In this document: one piece after another, positions 25,402-34,020 of the stretch | Layout: each line of letters opens with the position of its first letter | How positions within the stretch are numbered: the first letter of the stretch is position 1 | From: Bog-756 sp963745955 | GTDB lineage: Bacteria > Actinomycetota > Acidimicrobiia > Acidimicrobiales > RAAP-2 | Direction of reading: 5' to 3' | Length of the DNA: 64,000 nt | Assembly: GCA_963745955.1 (NCBI GenBank) | Contig: CAVUZI010000011.1 | Span: forward strand, 806,001 to 870,000 | Program-made: the position numbers and the translations under genes | Notes under the pieces: model-generated | Databases searched by the model: none | What the model was told of the DNA's origin: nothing | Seen by the model: only the letters and a program-made list of their open reading frames with translations

Positions 25402-26582
25402 CCACCACCACCGATACACCGGCTCCGGTGCCGGTACCCATCCGCCTCGATCACGCGCCCGACCGGCGCGGATCGTGGATCCCGACCGGAGGGATGATCG
25501 CCACCCGGATGATGGAGTTGCGGAAGCGGCGGGGCCTCATGGTGGCCCTCATCCTCGTCACCATCGGCATCCCCACCCTCTTCCTCGTCATCCGCCTCCT
25601 GGTCCACGCCTTCGACCCGAAGTCCTACGGGCCGGCCGGCGGGTCGGACATCTTCAACGCCCTGGGGCCGGGCGTGATCTATGTCTTCGGCTTCATCGTG
25701 GCCGCCACCCTGGGGTGCACGGCCGGATCCGTCGACCTCACCGAGGGGATGTTCCGCCACCTGGTGGTCACCGGCCGGTCGCGGTTAGCGCTCTACCTGG
25801 CCCGCATCCCGGCCGGATTGGCCATCGTGGTGCCGGTGGTAGCCGTCGGGTTCACCATCGTGTGCGCGGTGTGCGTGTTCGCCGCACCCACCCAGGTCGA
25901 CTACGACGGGGTCAACGTCCCGCCGGGGCTGTCGCGGCCCGCGCTGGCCAGCTGGGCGGCCGCCCATGCCGATGAGGTCATCTGCGACTTCCGCTACGAC
26001 GGGCCGACCCCACCGCCCAACGTGAACTGCGGCAACGGTCAGACCAGCGGTCCCCCGGCCGGGGCCACCATCACCACGCCGAAAGGTGTGTTCACCGTGC
26101 CCCCGTCCACACCGGCGGAGATCCGGGCCTTCGCCGTCACCATGGCCGACCAGAACTACCAGGACTACGCCAAGGTGTTCCTGTCCCCCCCGGTCGGGCT
26201 CATGGTCCGCACCGGCCTGTGGATCGAGCTCGAGGTGGTCGTGGGCTTCATGGTCGGGCTCGGGCTCGGCTCGCTGCTCGGACAGCGCACCGTGGCCGTG
26301 GTGCTGATGATCGTGCTCGAGATCGTCCTCACCCCCATCCTGTCGCGGGCCAACATCCCCCACCTGATCAATCTCCAGCGTTCGGTGGTCGGGTTGGCCG
26401 TGGCCCATCTCGAACCGTCAGGCCTGGCCTTCGTCTTCGGAGGGGGTGGCGGGCCCGGCGGCAACGAGGGCACCGCCCAACTGGTGCCGGAGTCGACGAC
26501 GGCGGCCGTCTGCGTCATCATCGCCTGGCTGGTGGGTTGGTCGGCCCTCGGGGCCTGGCGGATGGTGAAGCGGGACGCCTGA
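25398..26582 (+). CDS. ABC transporter permease
   Basis: A 394-residue membrane protein translated from the ATG that overlaps the ATPase stop. Six hydrophobic segments are visible, including 'LMVALILVTIGIPTLFLVIR', 'GVIYVFGFIVAATLGCTAGS' and the last one 'AVCVIIAWLVGWSALGAW'. A long extracytoplasmic loop of about 110 residues with two Cys ('EVICDFRYDG', 'NVNCGNGQ') lies between the fourth and fifth segments. It pairs with the upstream ATPase as an exporter. The substrate is unknown; lipid or antibiotic efflux is typical of such pairs. Confidence 0.88.
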   Translation: MTTTTDTPAPVPVPIRLDHAPDRRGSWIPTGGMIATRMMELRKRRGLMVALILVTIGIPTLFLVIRLLVHAFDPKSYGPAGGSDIFNALGPGVIYVFGFIVAATLGCTAGSVDLTEGMFRHLVVTGRSRLALYLARIPAGLAIVVPVVAVGFTIVCAVCVFAAPTQVDYDGVNVPPGLSRPALASWAAAHADEVICDFRYDGPTPPPNVNCGNGQTSGPPAGATITTPKGVFTVPPSTPAEIRAFAVTMADQNYQDYAKVFLSPPVGLMVRTGLWIELEVVVGFMVGLGLGSLLGQRTVAVVLMIVLEIVLTPILSRANIPHLINLQRSVVGLAVAHLEPSGLAFVFGGGGGPGGNEGTAQLVPESTTAAVCVIIAWLVGWSALGAWRMVKRDA

Positions 26583-26669
26583 GCGCGGGCGCCGGGCCGG
26601 CCGATGTCCACCCGCTGGCATGCCCCCTGGGATCTGCAGCCCGCCCGCTCCACCGATAACGTGCCCGCC

Positions 26670-27668
26670 ATGGAATTCGTACCGTTGGGAAGATCCGGTT
26701 TGAAGGTGTCACGCGCGTGTCTCGGCACCATGACCTTCGGCAACACCGAGTGGGGGACGGACGAGCCCGAATCGAAACGGATCGTCGACTCCTTCGTCGA
26801 CGCCGGCCACAACTTCGTCGACACCGCCGACGTGTACAACGCCGGTATCTCCGAGGAGATCGTCGGACGGGCCATCGCCGGCAAACGCGACGAGGTCGTG
26901 CTGGCCACCAAGGGCTACAACGTCATGGGGGGCGGACCCAACGACCGGGGCTCGTCCCGTGCCCACCTGACCCGTGCGCTCGAGGCCAGCCTGCGCCGCC
27001 TGGGCACGGACTACATCGATCTCTATCAGCTGCACAACTGGGACCACGACACGCCGATCGAAGAGAGCATGGCCACGCTCGACGGCTTCGTCCGATCGGG
27101 AAAGGTCCGCTACATCGGGTGCTCGAACTTCTACGGCAGCCAGCTGGTCGAAGCCCAGTGGGCGGCCCATCGCCAGGGAGGGGCTCCCCTGGTCAGCCTG
27201 CAACCCCAGTACTCACTGATCTGGCGCGACATCGAGCTCGACATCCTCCCCACCGCCACCCGCCACGGCATGGGCGTCATCGTGTGGAGCCCGCTCGGCG
27301 GGGGGATGCTCACGGGCAAGTACACCGCCCGGGACGAGCTCCCGGCCGACGGTCGGCTGAGCAGAGGTTCGGACATGGAAGCGGAAGGGATGAGGATGCT
27401 CACCCTCACCGACCGGAACTTCGAGATCGTGGCCGAAGTGGGCAAGGTGGCCGACGAGCTCGGTTCGACACCGACCGCGGTCAGCCTGGCCTGGCTCCTC
27501 AACCGCCCGGGCATCACCTCGGTCATCATCGGTCCCCGGACGCTCGATCAGCTGGCCCAGAATCTGGCCGGATTCGAGCTGGCCCTGCCCCGTGAGTCGG
27601 CCAAAAGCCTGAGCAGGGTGTCACGGCCCCCGGTGAGCTATCCCTGGTACATGCAGCTCCAGATGTGA
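26670..27668 (+). CDS. Aldo/keto reductase
   Basis: A 332-residue NADPH-dependent TIM-barrel reductase. The catalytic tetrad is visible: Asp and Tyr in 'DTADVYNAG', Lys in 'LATKGYNVMG' and His in 'YQLHNWD'. The C-terminal cofactor loop is in 'GITSVIIGPRTLDQLAQNL'. The sequence 'MEFVPLGRSGLKVSRACLGT' at the start fits the family of potassium-channel-beta-like reductases. The ATG at 26670 gives this standard N-terminus; the 22 upstream residues in frame do not. It is a single gene after the ABC permease. Confidence 0.92.
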   Translation: MEFVPLGRSGLKVSRACLGTMTFGNTEWGTDEPESKRIVDSFVDAGHNFVDTADVYNAGISEEIVGRAIAGKRDEVVLATKGYNVMGGGPNDRGSSRAHLTRALEASLRRLGTDYIDLYQLHNWDHDTPIEESMATLDGFVRSGKVRYIGCSNFYGSQLVEAQWAAHRQGGAPLVSLQPQYSLIWRDIELDILPTATRHGMGVIVWSPLGGGMLTGKYTARDELPADGRLSRGSDMEAEGMRMLTLTDRNFEIVAEVGKVADELGSTPTAVSLAWLLNRPGITSVIIGPRTLDQLAQNLAGFELALPRESAKSLSRVSRPPVSYPWYMQLQM

Positions 27669-27689
27669 AGGTTGCTCCGACCCGGACCG

Positions 27690-29399
27690 TCAGGGACGGG
27701 TGCCCACATCGACCTGGGTCGTTCCGGCGGGTGGGTGCCATGCCAGGGCGGTGACGCCGTCGGCATCGACCAGGGTGCGGGCATGGAGGTGGTCACGCAC
27801 GAAGGCGATCGCCCTGACGTCCCCGGCCGCGTCGGCCCCGGGGAACTTGTCCTCGGACGCCGGATAGAAGAGGAACACCACCTCCCGGCTCTGCACCGGG
27901 AAGGACCCGTTCGGATAGAACCAGTAGCAGTAGGGGCGGGAGCAGAACCGGCCCATGGTGCTGATGGTGCTGATCACCTCGGCATCAGGCGGTGTGCGGG
28001 CCAGGGCCCGGTTGATCTGGCCGGCCTGGGCCGGGCCGATCTCGGAGACGGCGAGACGGATGGAGGCGGGTGCCGATCCCACGCCGTACGAAAGGGCCTG
28101 CACCATCACCGCCAGGGCCACGACGACGGCCGGGATCCAGCCGTAGCGGAAGCGCTGGACCGTCCACACCAGCACCATGACCGTTCCGAGCAGGACGAAC
28201 GGGTAGACGGCCGCGTTCTGGAAGGCCTGATTGCTCAGCGAGGCGTTGGCGCTCAGGGCATTGACGACCATCACCACCACCGGGACCCCGAATCCCCAGG
28301 CGGAGGCCAGTCCGACCACACCGGTCTGTTTCACCAGGACGTACATGTCGGAGAGGCGACTCTGGACCTGGTCGATGACCCGGGTGGGATGGACGAGCAG
28401 ACCGGAGATCAGGACGACGATGCCGGTGGGGCCGGCCAGGGTCTGCCGCCCGACCAGGTGGGCATAGGTGGCGATGCCCGAACCGGCGCTGGCGCCGAGC
28501 ACCGAGACCACTGCCAACCAGCCGATGGCGGCCGCCACCACCAGGGCCCCCTGGCGCCGGGTCTCGCGGCCGGCGATGAGGGCCGAGATGCCCAGCCCGA
28601 CCAGGGTGATGGCGGCGAAGGTGCCACAGGTCAGCGCCATGGCCACCCAGACCCACGCCCGCCGGTGCCGGCCCGACCACAGGTCACGCCCGGCCAGCAG
28701 CACGAACAGGGTGGAGATGGGCTCCATGTGGAAGTCGAAGCCGACGATCTGGTACGCACCCGGGCTGGCCACCAGCACGGCGAGCACCACCGATGCCACG
28801 CCGGCGGCGGGCCACCACGGCACCGTGCGCCGCTCGAGGTAGTCCACGATCCAGCAGAAGACCACGAAACCGCTGCCGGCCACGGCCAGGTCCTGGATCC
28901 ACAGCAGGGCCACCGACCCCGGGTACACCAGGTGGACGAGGGCCAACGGCCAGAGGATGAGCTCGAAGTCGCCCTTGATGAACGAGTAGTGGTAGATGGT
29001 GTCGTAGGGATTCAGGTGGCCCTGGCCGATGAGGGTCCAGGCCTGGTTGTAGGTGGCGAAGTCCTCCCCCAGGTTGTTGTGGTGGTAGATGGCCGTGGAG
29101 TAGACGACCAGGCCGATGCACCAGAGCGCCATGACCACGGCCCCGGCCACCCGCAGCCACATCCACCGTCGATCGGTTCGCCCGGGATGGCTGTCGGTCG
29201 GCGAAGGAGCGGGCACCGCCGGGTCGTGCCGGGTGGCGACGACGGTGTCGTAGGCCACGGTCACGATCCGATCCCTGCACGCAGGCCTGTCGTCGGGCCC
29301 TGCTGAAGAGTCGCGCCTGGGCCCCGGCCGGTTGCGCATGAGGGGTTCTCCAGACCTGTCGACACCACTCGACCCGAAGGCGCTGTCCGCTTCAGTCAC
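27690..29399 (-). CDS. DUF2079 family polytopic membrane protein
   Basis: A 569-residue protein with about ten membrane segments after a soluble N-terminus of some 80 residues. It shows 'DFATYNQAWTLIGQGHLNPY', 'FDFHMEPISTLFVLLAGRDL' and a soluble C-terminal domain with 'YCYWFYPNGSF', the usual layout of DUF2079 proteins, which look like glycosyltransferase-C relatives. The enzymatic role is not established. GGAGGG lies just upstream of the GTG at 29399; ATG 29339 is an alternative. It is convergent to the aldo/keto reductase gene. Confidence 0.85.
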   Translation of the reverse strand: MTEADSAFGSSGVDRSGEPLMRNRPGPRRDSSAGPDDRPACRDRIVTVAYDTVVATRHDPAVPAPSPTDSHPGRTDRRWMWLRVAGAVVMALWCIGLVVYSTAIYHHNNLGEDFATYNQAWTLIGQGHLNPYDTIYHYSFIKGDFELILWPLALVHLVYPGSVALLWIQDLAVAGSGFVVFCWIVDYLERRTVPWWPAAGVASVVLAVLVASPGAYQIVGFDFHMEPISTLFVLLAGRDLWSGRHRRAWVWVAMALTCGTFAAITLVGLGISALIAGRETRRQGALVVAAAIGWLAVVSVLGASAGSGIATYAHLVGRQTLAGPTGIVVLISGLLVHPTRVIDQVQSRLSDMYVLVKQTGVVGLASAWGFGVPVVVMVVNALSANASLSNQAFQNAAVYPFVLLGTVMVLVWTVQRFRYGWIPAVVVALAVMVQALSYGVGSAPASIRLAVSEIGPAQAGQINRALARTPPDAEVISTISTMGRFCSRPYCYWFYPNGSFPVQSREVVFLFYPASEDKFPGADAAGDVRAIAFVRDHLHARTLVDADGVTALAWHPPAGTTQVDVGTRP

Positions 29400-29661
29400 C
29401 CGACCCTCCGGAATCCGATGGTGGCCACCTTATCGTCCCACCCTCCTCTTCCCGAGGGACGGCGGGGGCTCCCGTCGGACTCGGGTCCGTCACCCCACCT
29501 CATCCCGTCATCTGTCGGGTCCGCCGACCCCGGGGCTCTGGCCGGCAGCCTGACCAAGGGGATGGCGGTACGACTCTGTATCCTCTGGCGGGGAGTGGAA
29601 ACGTGGGACAAGGTTGAGCGGGCCGTGCACGTCGAGTGCGGCACCGCTGGAGGGCGTGGCC

Positions 29662-30336
29662 ATGCTGACCGAACTTCCAAGAGTCATAGCGGCCAAACCG
29701 GACCGACCTGACCTCGGGGAAATCGCCGTGCACATGGGCGAGCTGACCCGTCGGATCGCCATGGATCCCGATGCGTGGACACCGGAACGGGTGGCACAGA
29801 TGCTCGGGTTCTTCGATTCGCAGGCTTCGGGGTGGTCCGAGCGCGATCGTCCTGAGCGCCACGATGCACTCCGGGACGGGCTGGACAGAGGAGGCCCGTT
29901 CCCGGATGGGGTGTGTCTGGAGGTCGGAGCCGGAACGGGAAACGTGACCGGGGACCTGCAAGCCCTGTTCGACCGCGTCGTTTCGATCGACCTGTCCCGG
30001 GCCATGCTCCTGCTGGCTCCGCCGGGAGCTCCGCGGATCCAGGCCGATGCGTCCGTGCTGCCCGTACGCTCGGGCTCGGTCGCCGTCATCGCCCTCGTCA
30101 ACATGTTCTTGTTCCCGAACGAGATCGCACGGGTCCTGCAAGAGGACGGGGTGGTGGTGTGGGTGAGCACGAACGGCGACGCCACCCCGATCTACCTCCC
30201 GCCGGACGACGTGTTGAAGGCGCTGCCGGGGGAGTGGAACGGCACGAGCGCGCAGGCCGGATGGGGAACATGGCTGACCGCCAGCCGGCTGACTTCGCCG
30301 GCAGGCGCCGGGCGCAGCCCATCGTCTTCTCGTTGA
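29662..30336 (+). CDS. SAM-dependent methyltransferase
   Basis: A 224-residue class I methyltransferase. The SAM-binding motif I is 'VCLEVGAGTGNVTGDL', the acidic end of strand 2 is 'VVSIDLSRAML', and 'IQADASVLPVRSGSVAVIAL' gives motifs II and III. The C-terminus after 'GWGTWLTA' looks unusually extended and Ser/Arg-rich, so a late frame slip is possible. GGAGGG precedes the ATG. The substrate is not known. The FAD oxidoreductase starts 35 bases later on the same strand. Confidence 0.85.
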   Translation: MLTELPRVIAAKPDRPDLGEIAVHMGELTRRIAMDPDAWTPERVAQMLGFFDSQASGWSERDRPERHDALRDGLDRGGPFPDGVCLEVGAGTGNVTGDLQALFDRVVSIDLSRAMLLLAPPGAPRIQADASVLPVRSGSVAVIALVNMFLFPNEIARVLQEDGVVVWVSTNGDATPIYLPPDDVLKALPGEWNGTSAQAGWGTWLTASRLTSPAGAGRSPSSSR

Positions 30337-30371
30337 CTCTGCCGATCCATACCCTCTGGTGAGGTAGCGAG

Positions 30372-31466
30372 ATGCGAATCGGCGTGATCGGAGTGGGCAT
30401 CGTCGGCGCCAGCACTGGCTGGCACCTGGCCAAACGGGGAGTCGATGTCGTGATGATCGACGCCGGCCAGCCCGGAGCGGGGGTCACCAACTGGACCTTC
30501 TCGTGGGTCAACGCCTCCAACAAGACAGAGACCAGGGAGTACTTCGACCTCAACGTTGCCGGTCTGGCCGCCCACGCGGATCTGGCGGCAACGCTCGATT
30601 CCGGCGATTGGTGGCACCCCAGCGGGCACCTACGGTGGTCCGAGAATGGCATTGGAGCGGAGGGACTCCAACGTCACGTCGAGCTTCTGACATCTTGGGG
30701 ATACGACGCAACGGTTTGGGAAGCCGAGAGGGTGAGGCGTGTCCTCGAGCCTGAGGTCGAGTTCCCGTCGGACGGGACGCCGGTGGCCCTGTTCCGCGAC
30801 GAGGGCTGGGTTCAGGGTCGATCACTCGTCGGCACACTTGTCGCCGACGCCCGAAGGCTCGGAGCCGAGCTGTGGGTCGAGAGCACCGCCACCGGAATCG
30901 CTCTCCGGGAGAGCCACGTCGAGGTCGCGCTGGCCGACGGGCGGAGCTTGGTAGTGGACGGTGTGGTGAACGCCGCTGGTCCGGCGGGCAACCGGGTCGC
31001 CGCGCTGGTCGGACGGGATCTTCCCATGCGGGATGACCCGGGGATGGTGGCCAGGCTGCGGTGCCGACGGGTGCCGATCCATCGGGCCATGCACGCCCCG
31101 CACGTCGAGGTGCGTCCTGATGGTGACGACCTGGTGGCGATCCACAGCCGGGAGATCGATGAGCTGATCGGCCGGGACACGCCTCAGCAACTCGTGACGC
31201 GCCTCCGCGGACTCGCTGTCGACGTGGTACCGGCACTGGGAGCCTCAGAGCTGGTGGGCTCGAACGTAGCGACGCGCCCGATACCCGGCGACGGCTTCCC
31301 GTCCGTCGGCGCCGTAGAAGGGCTCGACGGGTACTACGAAGCAATCACCCACAGCGGAATCACGCTCGGGATCATCGTCGGCCGCTTGCTGGCACAGGAA
31401 GTTTCTGAGGGTACGGTCGACGAACTGATCAGGCCCTTCCGGCCCGGGCGATGGATCACGACATAG
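30372..31466 (+). CDS. FAD-dependent oxidoreductase (DAO family)
   Basis: A 364-residue flavoenzyme of the D-amino-acid-oxidase superfamily, expected to oxidise an amine or amino acid. The N-terminal dinucleotide fold is 'IGVIGVGIVGASTGWHLAKR' with the acidic residue in 'VVMIDAGQPG'. The second FAD contact is 'VVNAAGPAGNRVA', and the C-terminal loop is 'YYEAITHSGITLGIIVG'. The family's usual ending ('RPFRPGRW') is present, so the gene is complete. Its 3' end overlaps the remnant of an opposing PPOX gene by over 100 bases. Confidence 0.88.
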   Translation: MRIGVIGVGIVGASTGWHLAKRGVDVVMIDAGQPGAGVTNWTFSWVNASNKTETREYFDLNVAGLAAHADLAATLDSGDWWHPSGHLRWSENGIGAEGLQRHVELLTSWGYDATVWEAERVRRVLEPEVEFPSDGTPVALFRDEGWVQGRSLVGTLVADARRLGAELWVESTATGIALRESHVEVALADGRSLVVDGVVNAAGPAGNRVAALVGRDLPMRDDPGMVARLRCRRVPIHRAMHAPHVEVRPDGDDLVAIHSREIDELIGRDTPQQLVTRLRGLAVDVVPALGASELVGSNVATRPIPGDGFPSVGAVEGLDGYYEAITHSGITLGIIVGRLLAQEVSEGTVDELIRPFRPGRWITT

Positions 31467-31711
31467 GGACTGAACCCTTCGGAGGGTAGGTCGGACTCGA
31501 CGGAGAGGGTGACCCGAGGATCGCGTCGAATGTTACGAAGCTTCACGTGGTCGGCGAGATGGCCGGCCACGATCTCGTCCCCGTCCCAGCCAACGTAGAT
31601 GCATGTCACCTGCGGGCTGCCGTCCGGGTTGATGGTGGCCAGATGGACGAGTCGTCCGGAATCAACAGCCGCCCGGGTGGTCTCGTCGAGACGGATGGGT
31701 TCTTCAGCCAT
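31334..31711 (-). pseudogene. Pyridoxamine-phosphate-oxidase-fold (F420-type) protein, 3'-truncated
   Basis: The first 85-90 residues are a normal PPOX-class protein ('SGRLVHLATINPDGSPQVTC', 'DEIVAGHLADHVKLRNIRRD', 'PRVTLSVESD'). After 'YVVIH' similarity stops, and the frame runs antisense through the end of the FAD oxidoreductase gene. A complete homologue would continue with about 50 more residues. The break lies at about 31440-31460, at the 3' end of the FAD gene. It looks like a deletion or rearrangement scar. A complete PPOX protein is present at 58.3 kb. Confidence 0.7.
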
Positions 31712-31929
31712 GCGTTCACCTCCGTGGTCCTGACTCGGAATCTACCGGGCCGGTCTCTGCCGCCAGGCCACGCCGCTCGGGAATACAGCCGGCCAAGTGA
31801 GTGAGCCTCCTCGATGCTGGTCCAGCGGCGAGAGCACCCACCGTCTCATCGCCACGCAGCTGAGGCGGAGGGTTGAGAGTGCCTCTGTCGACGACGGCGT
31901 GTTGCCCGATCCGAGCCGGCCGGAGCCAG

Positions 31930-31980
31930 TCAACGGGAGTGGAAATCGGTCGTGTCGAGGAAGATGTCGACGATGGCACC
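31930..31980 (-). pseudogene. Short inverted remnant of a nucleotidyltransferase gene
   Basis: On the minus strand this stretch encodes 'VDIFLDTTDFH' followed shortly by a stop. The intact nucleotidyltransferase downstream has 'VDIFLDTTRFH' at 32591-32623 on the plus strand. The two DNA segments match at 27 of 33 positions in opposite orientation. It is too short to be a gene and lies within 30 bases of the XRE start. Confidence 0.6.
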
Positions 31981-32000
31981 AGATTTGGTATCATTGATGC

Positions 32001-32327
32001 ATGGACGCCGCCGTGCTGCTGCAGGAAGCCCGCCGTAGGAGTGGCCTCTCCCGGAGGAAGCTGGCCCAACGCGGAGGCACCTCGGCTTCCACCTTGTCGG
32101 CCTATGAATCGGGAGCCTCGGTCCCCTCCGTCTCCACATTGGACCGGCTGCTCCGGGCAGCAGGGTTCGAGGCCGAAGCCACGCTGAGGCCGGTACCTCC
32201 GGGCGACGAGCGGGATCTGGCGGAGAAGATCGAGGCCCTCTTCTCCTTCGTCGACGCCCTGCCACGGCGCCGACGGGGTCCGCTGAGGTATCCCGTCTTC
32301 GGCACGCCGAGGGCGATCCGTCGATGA
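32001..32327 (+). CDS. XRE-type helix-turn-helix antitoxin
   Basis: A 108-residue DNA-binding protein. The helix-turn-helix is 'LLQEARRRSGLSRRKLAQRG' and 'TSASTLSAYESGASVPSVST'. It overlaps the nucleotidyltransferase start by ATGA, so it is the first gene of a two-gene toxin-antitoxin-like operon. TATCAT at 31989-31994 is only six bases before the ATG, which points to a leaderless message. The Arg-rich C-terminus ('RRRRGP') may contact the partner. An autorepressor role is expected from the family. Confidence 0.88.
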   Translation: MDAAVLLQEARRRSGLSRRKLAQRGGTSASTLSAYESGASVPSVSTLDRLLRAAGFEAEATLRPVPPGDERDLAEKIEALFSFVDALPRRRRGPLRYPVFGTPRAIRR

Positions 32328-32899
32328 GGCCGATCCTCGATGCGATCATCGAGCTGCACGACGGGCTGGATGCGGCCGGGATCCCGCACGCCTTCGGGGG
32401 GGCCTTCGCGCTGCTGTGGTGCACCGGCGAACCGAGGACGACGGTCGATATCGATCTCAATATCTTCGTCGCCCCGGCCGAGACAACGCGGGTTCTCGAC
32501 GCGTTGCCCGATGAGATCGCAGCCACCGATGGAGAGGTGACGCAGTTGATGACGGATGGTCAGTGCCGGTTGATGTTCGACGGAATCCCCGTCGACATCT
32601 TCTTGGACACAACCCGCTTCCACGACGATCTGCGTCTGCATATCAAAGAGCACCGGCTGATCGACAGGGAGCTTCCTTTTCTCGGCTGCAACGACCTTGC
32701 CGTCTTCAAAGCCTTCTTCAATCGGCGTAAGGATTGGGCGGACATGGAGGAGATGCTCCGGGCAAGACGGCTGGACGTCCCCTACGTGACCGGCGTCCTG
32801 ACCGAGTATCTCGGGCCTGACGACGAACGCATTCGCGAGCTGCTCGCCATCCGCGACGAAGTCGTCCGCCAGATCGGATCCGGGACCTCAGCCGATTGA
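32324..32899 (+). CDS. Nucleotidyltransferase-fold toxin candidate (AbiEii/MNT-like)
   Basis: A 191-residue protein with the nucleotidyltransferase core: 'GIPHAFGGAFALLWCTGEPR' (G-G/S motif region), then the metal-binding 'TTVDIDLNIFV' (D-x-D) and 'GIPVDIFLDTTRFH' (third Asp). Such proteins paired with XRE regulators work as toxins that add nucleotides to RNA or protein, or as abortive-infection effectors. The canonical G-S is replaced by G-G here. The stop lies inside a CTCAGC hairpin. The two genes form a complete TA-like module. Confidence 0.85.
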   Translation: MRPILDAIIELHDGLDAAGIPHAFGGAFALLWCTGEPRTTVDIDLNIFVAPAETTRVLDALPDEIAATDGEVTQLMTDGQCRLMFDGIPVDIFLDTTRFHDDLRLHIKEHRLIDRELPFLGCNDLAVFKAFFNRRKDWADMEEMLRARRLDVPYVTGVLTEYLGPDDERIRELLAIRDEVVRQIGSGTSAD

Positions 32900-32907
32900 G
32901 CTGAGGG
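32886..32907. repeat. CTCAGC-type hairpin at the end of the nucleotidyltransferase gene
   Basis: CCTCAGC and GCTGAGG pair around a 7-base loop that contains the TGA stop codon. It is the first of ten related hairpins seen between here and 63.2 kb and may end transcription of the operon. Confidence 0.65.
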
Positions 32908-32958
32908 GAACGGTGGAGGGCCGAGATTCGGCCATGGGTCTGGTCATAGACTGCCCGT

Positions 32959-33096
32959 ATGGGACGTGACGCGTTTCCCGGTTCTGACGGCCCCGTCAAG
33001 TTCGACGGGGATCTGGAGGATGTCGCCAATGACCTGCTCACTCCGGAGACTGATCTGCCCGACAGCGATGCGGTAGAGCCAGAGCTGGATGAGTAA
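32959..33096 (+). CDS. 45-residue acidic protein
   Basis: A short frame from ATG 32959 to TAA 33094-33096. The protein is strongly acidic, with 14 Asp/Glu of 45 ('FDGDLEDVANDLLTPETDLP'). Its stop overlaps the start of the zinc-ribbon gene by eight bases, a layout that supports real translation of both. No ribosome-binding site of the standard kind is visible, so the message may start near the ATG. The function is unknown. Confidence 0.5.
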   Translation: MGRDAFPGSDGPVKFDGDLEDVANDLLTPETDLPDSDAVEPELDE

Positions 33097-33277
33097 CTAC
33101 GTCCTCACGACGAACCTGGTCTGCCATGGGTGTGGTGAATCGGAAGCAGTTCCCTTCGACACGGGCAAGCCCCTTGACGAGTTGGAGTTTCCGCTCACCC
33201 TGTCCAAGGACTTCATCTGTTCCAACTGCGGACCGCAGGGTCCGATGTCGGTCACGCTTTCGAAAATACGCACCTGA
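33089..33277 (+). CDS. 62-residue zinc-ribbon protein
   Basis: A small protein with two C-x-x-C knuckles: 'VCHGCGES' near residues 11-18 and 'ICSNCGPQ' near 43-50. The spacing of about 30 residues fits a zinc ribbon. It is translated from an ATG inside the end of the acidic small-protein gene. An oppositely charged partnership with that protein is possible but unproven. No named family is recognised. Confidence 0.6.
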   Translation: MSNYVLTTNLVCHGCGESEAVPFDTGKPLDELEFPLTLSKDFICSNCGPQGPMSVTLSKIRT

Positions 33278-33570
33278 ATACGGTTCTGCCCACGGCGACA
33301 GACTCGACGACCACGCCATCAGGCACCCGCACGGTCACCACGACCGGGCCGTTGATCCATTTGCTTTCGAACTTCTGTCGTTTCCTCATCATCCTCCTCC
33401 CCAACGAACGGTCCGGCCTGTTCGTTTCTCATCGGCTTTCGCCTGGTCAGCGGCTACGTTGGTCACGGCAGACATTGCCCGGAGAGGCGACCCGGGTGCT
33501 GCTCCCTGGAAGCAGACCCAACAGCGTGGTTCCCCACTGATGCCGTCGGCGTGAGCATCCGGCCAGGGCT

Positions 33571-34020
33571 TCACAGCACGAGCAGACGGCGGCAGAGCGC
33601 GTCGGCGACGTCCTGGACGGTGGTCCGCAACCAGGCCACGTAGGCGACCTGGGTGAACGCCGATGGATCGGCCTGACCCATCTCCAGCAGACACTCGTGA
33701 AGCACAGCCTCCCCGCTGGCCAGATCGCTGCCCCCTGTCAGGTGGTGGATTCGGGCAACCTCCAGCTCCGCATCGATGGCCCTCCCCCGCCAGTTCTCGA
33801 GCTCCCGCTCGTACCGGTGCAGCTCAGTGGTTGCCGTCTCGAGGTCCACAGCCATCTCCGCGATGCGTTGCAGCAGGGCATCGTCGGAGACATCGACATC
33901 GACCAAGCGGGAGAGCCGCTGCACCTCCTCGATGAGCATTGCCACCTCCGCCGTCGTCGCTTCTTCCGGATACTGCCGCAGCAGGGCGGCGGTGACCAGG
34001 TCAATGGCGGTCCCTGTCAT
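33571..34020 (-). CDS. Hypothetical helical protein, second of a two-gene operon
   Basis: A 149-residue, all-helical protein without membrane segments. Residues about 20-90 are a charged heptad-like region ('MLIEEVQRLSRLVDVDVSDD', 'TTELHRYERELENWRGRAID') that could form a coiled coil. No motif or family is recognised. Its start overlaps the stop of the upstream gene by four bases (ATGA), so the two are translated together and probably act together. Confidence 0.65.
   Translation of the reverse strand: MTGTAIDLVTAALLRQYPEEATTAEVAMLIEEVQRLSRLVDVDVSDDALLQRIAEMAVDLETATTELHRYERELENWRGRAIDAELEVARIHHLTGGSDLASGEAVLHECLLEMGQADPSAFTQVAYVAWLRTTVQDVADALCRRLLVL

Noticed and set aside
27672..29306. Plus-strand open frame of 544 codons opposite the DUF2079 gene
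   Set aside because: It is the complement of membrane-helix codons, giving a His/Gln/Asp-rich product; the minus strand has a strong ribosome-binding site and a recognised family.
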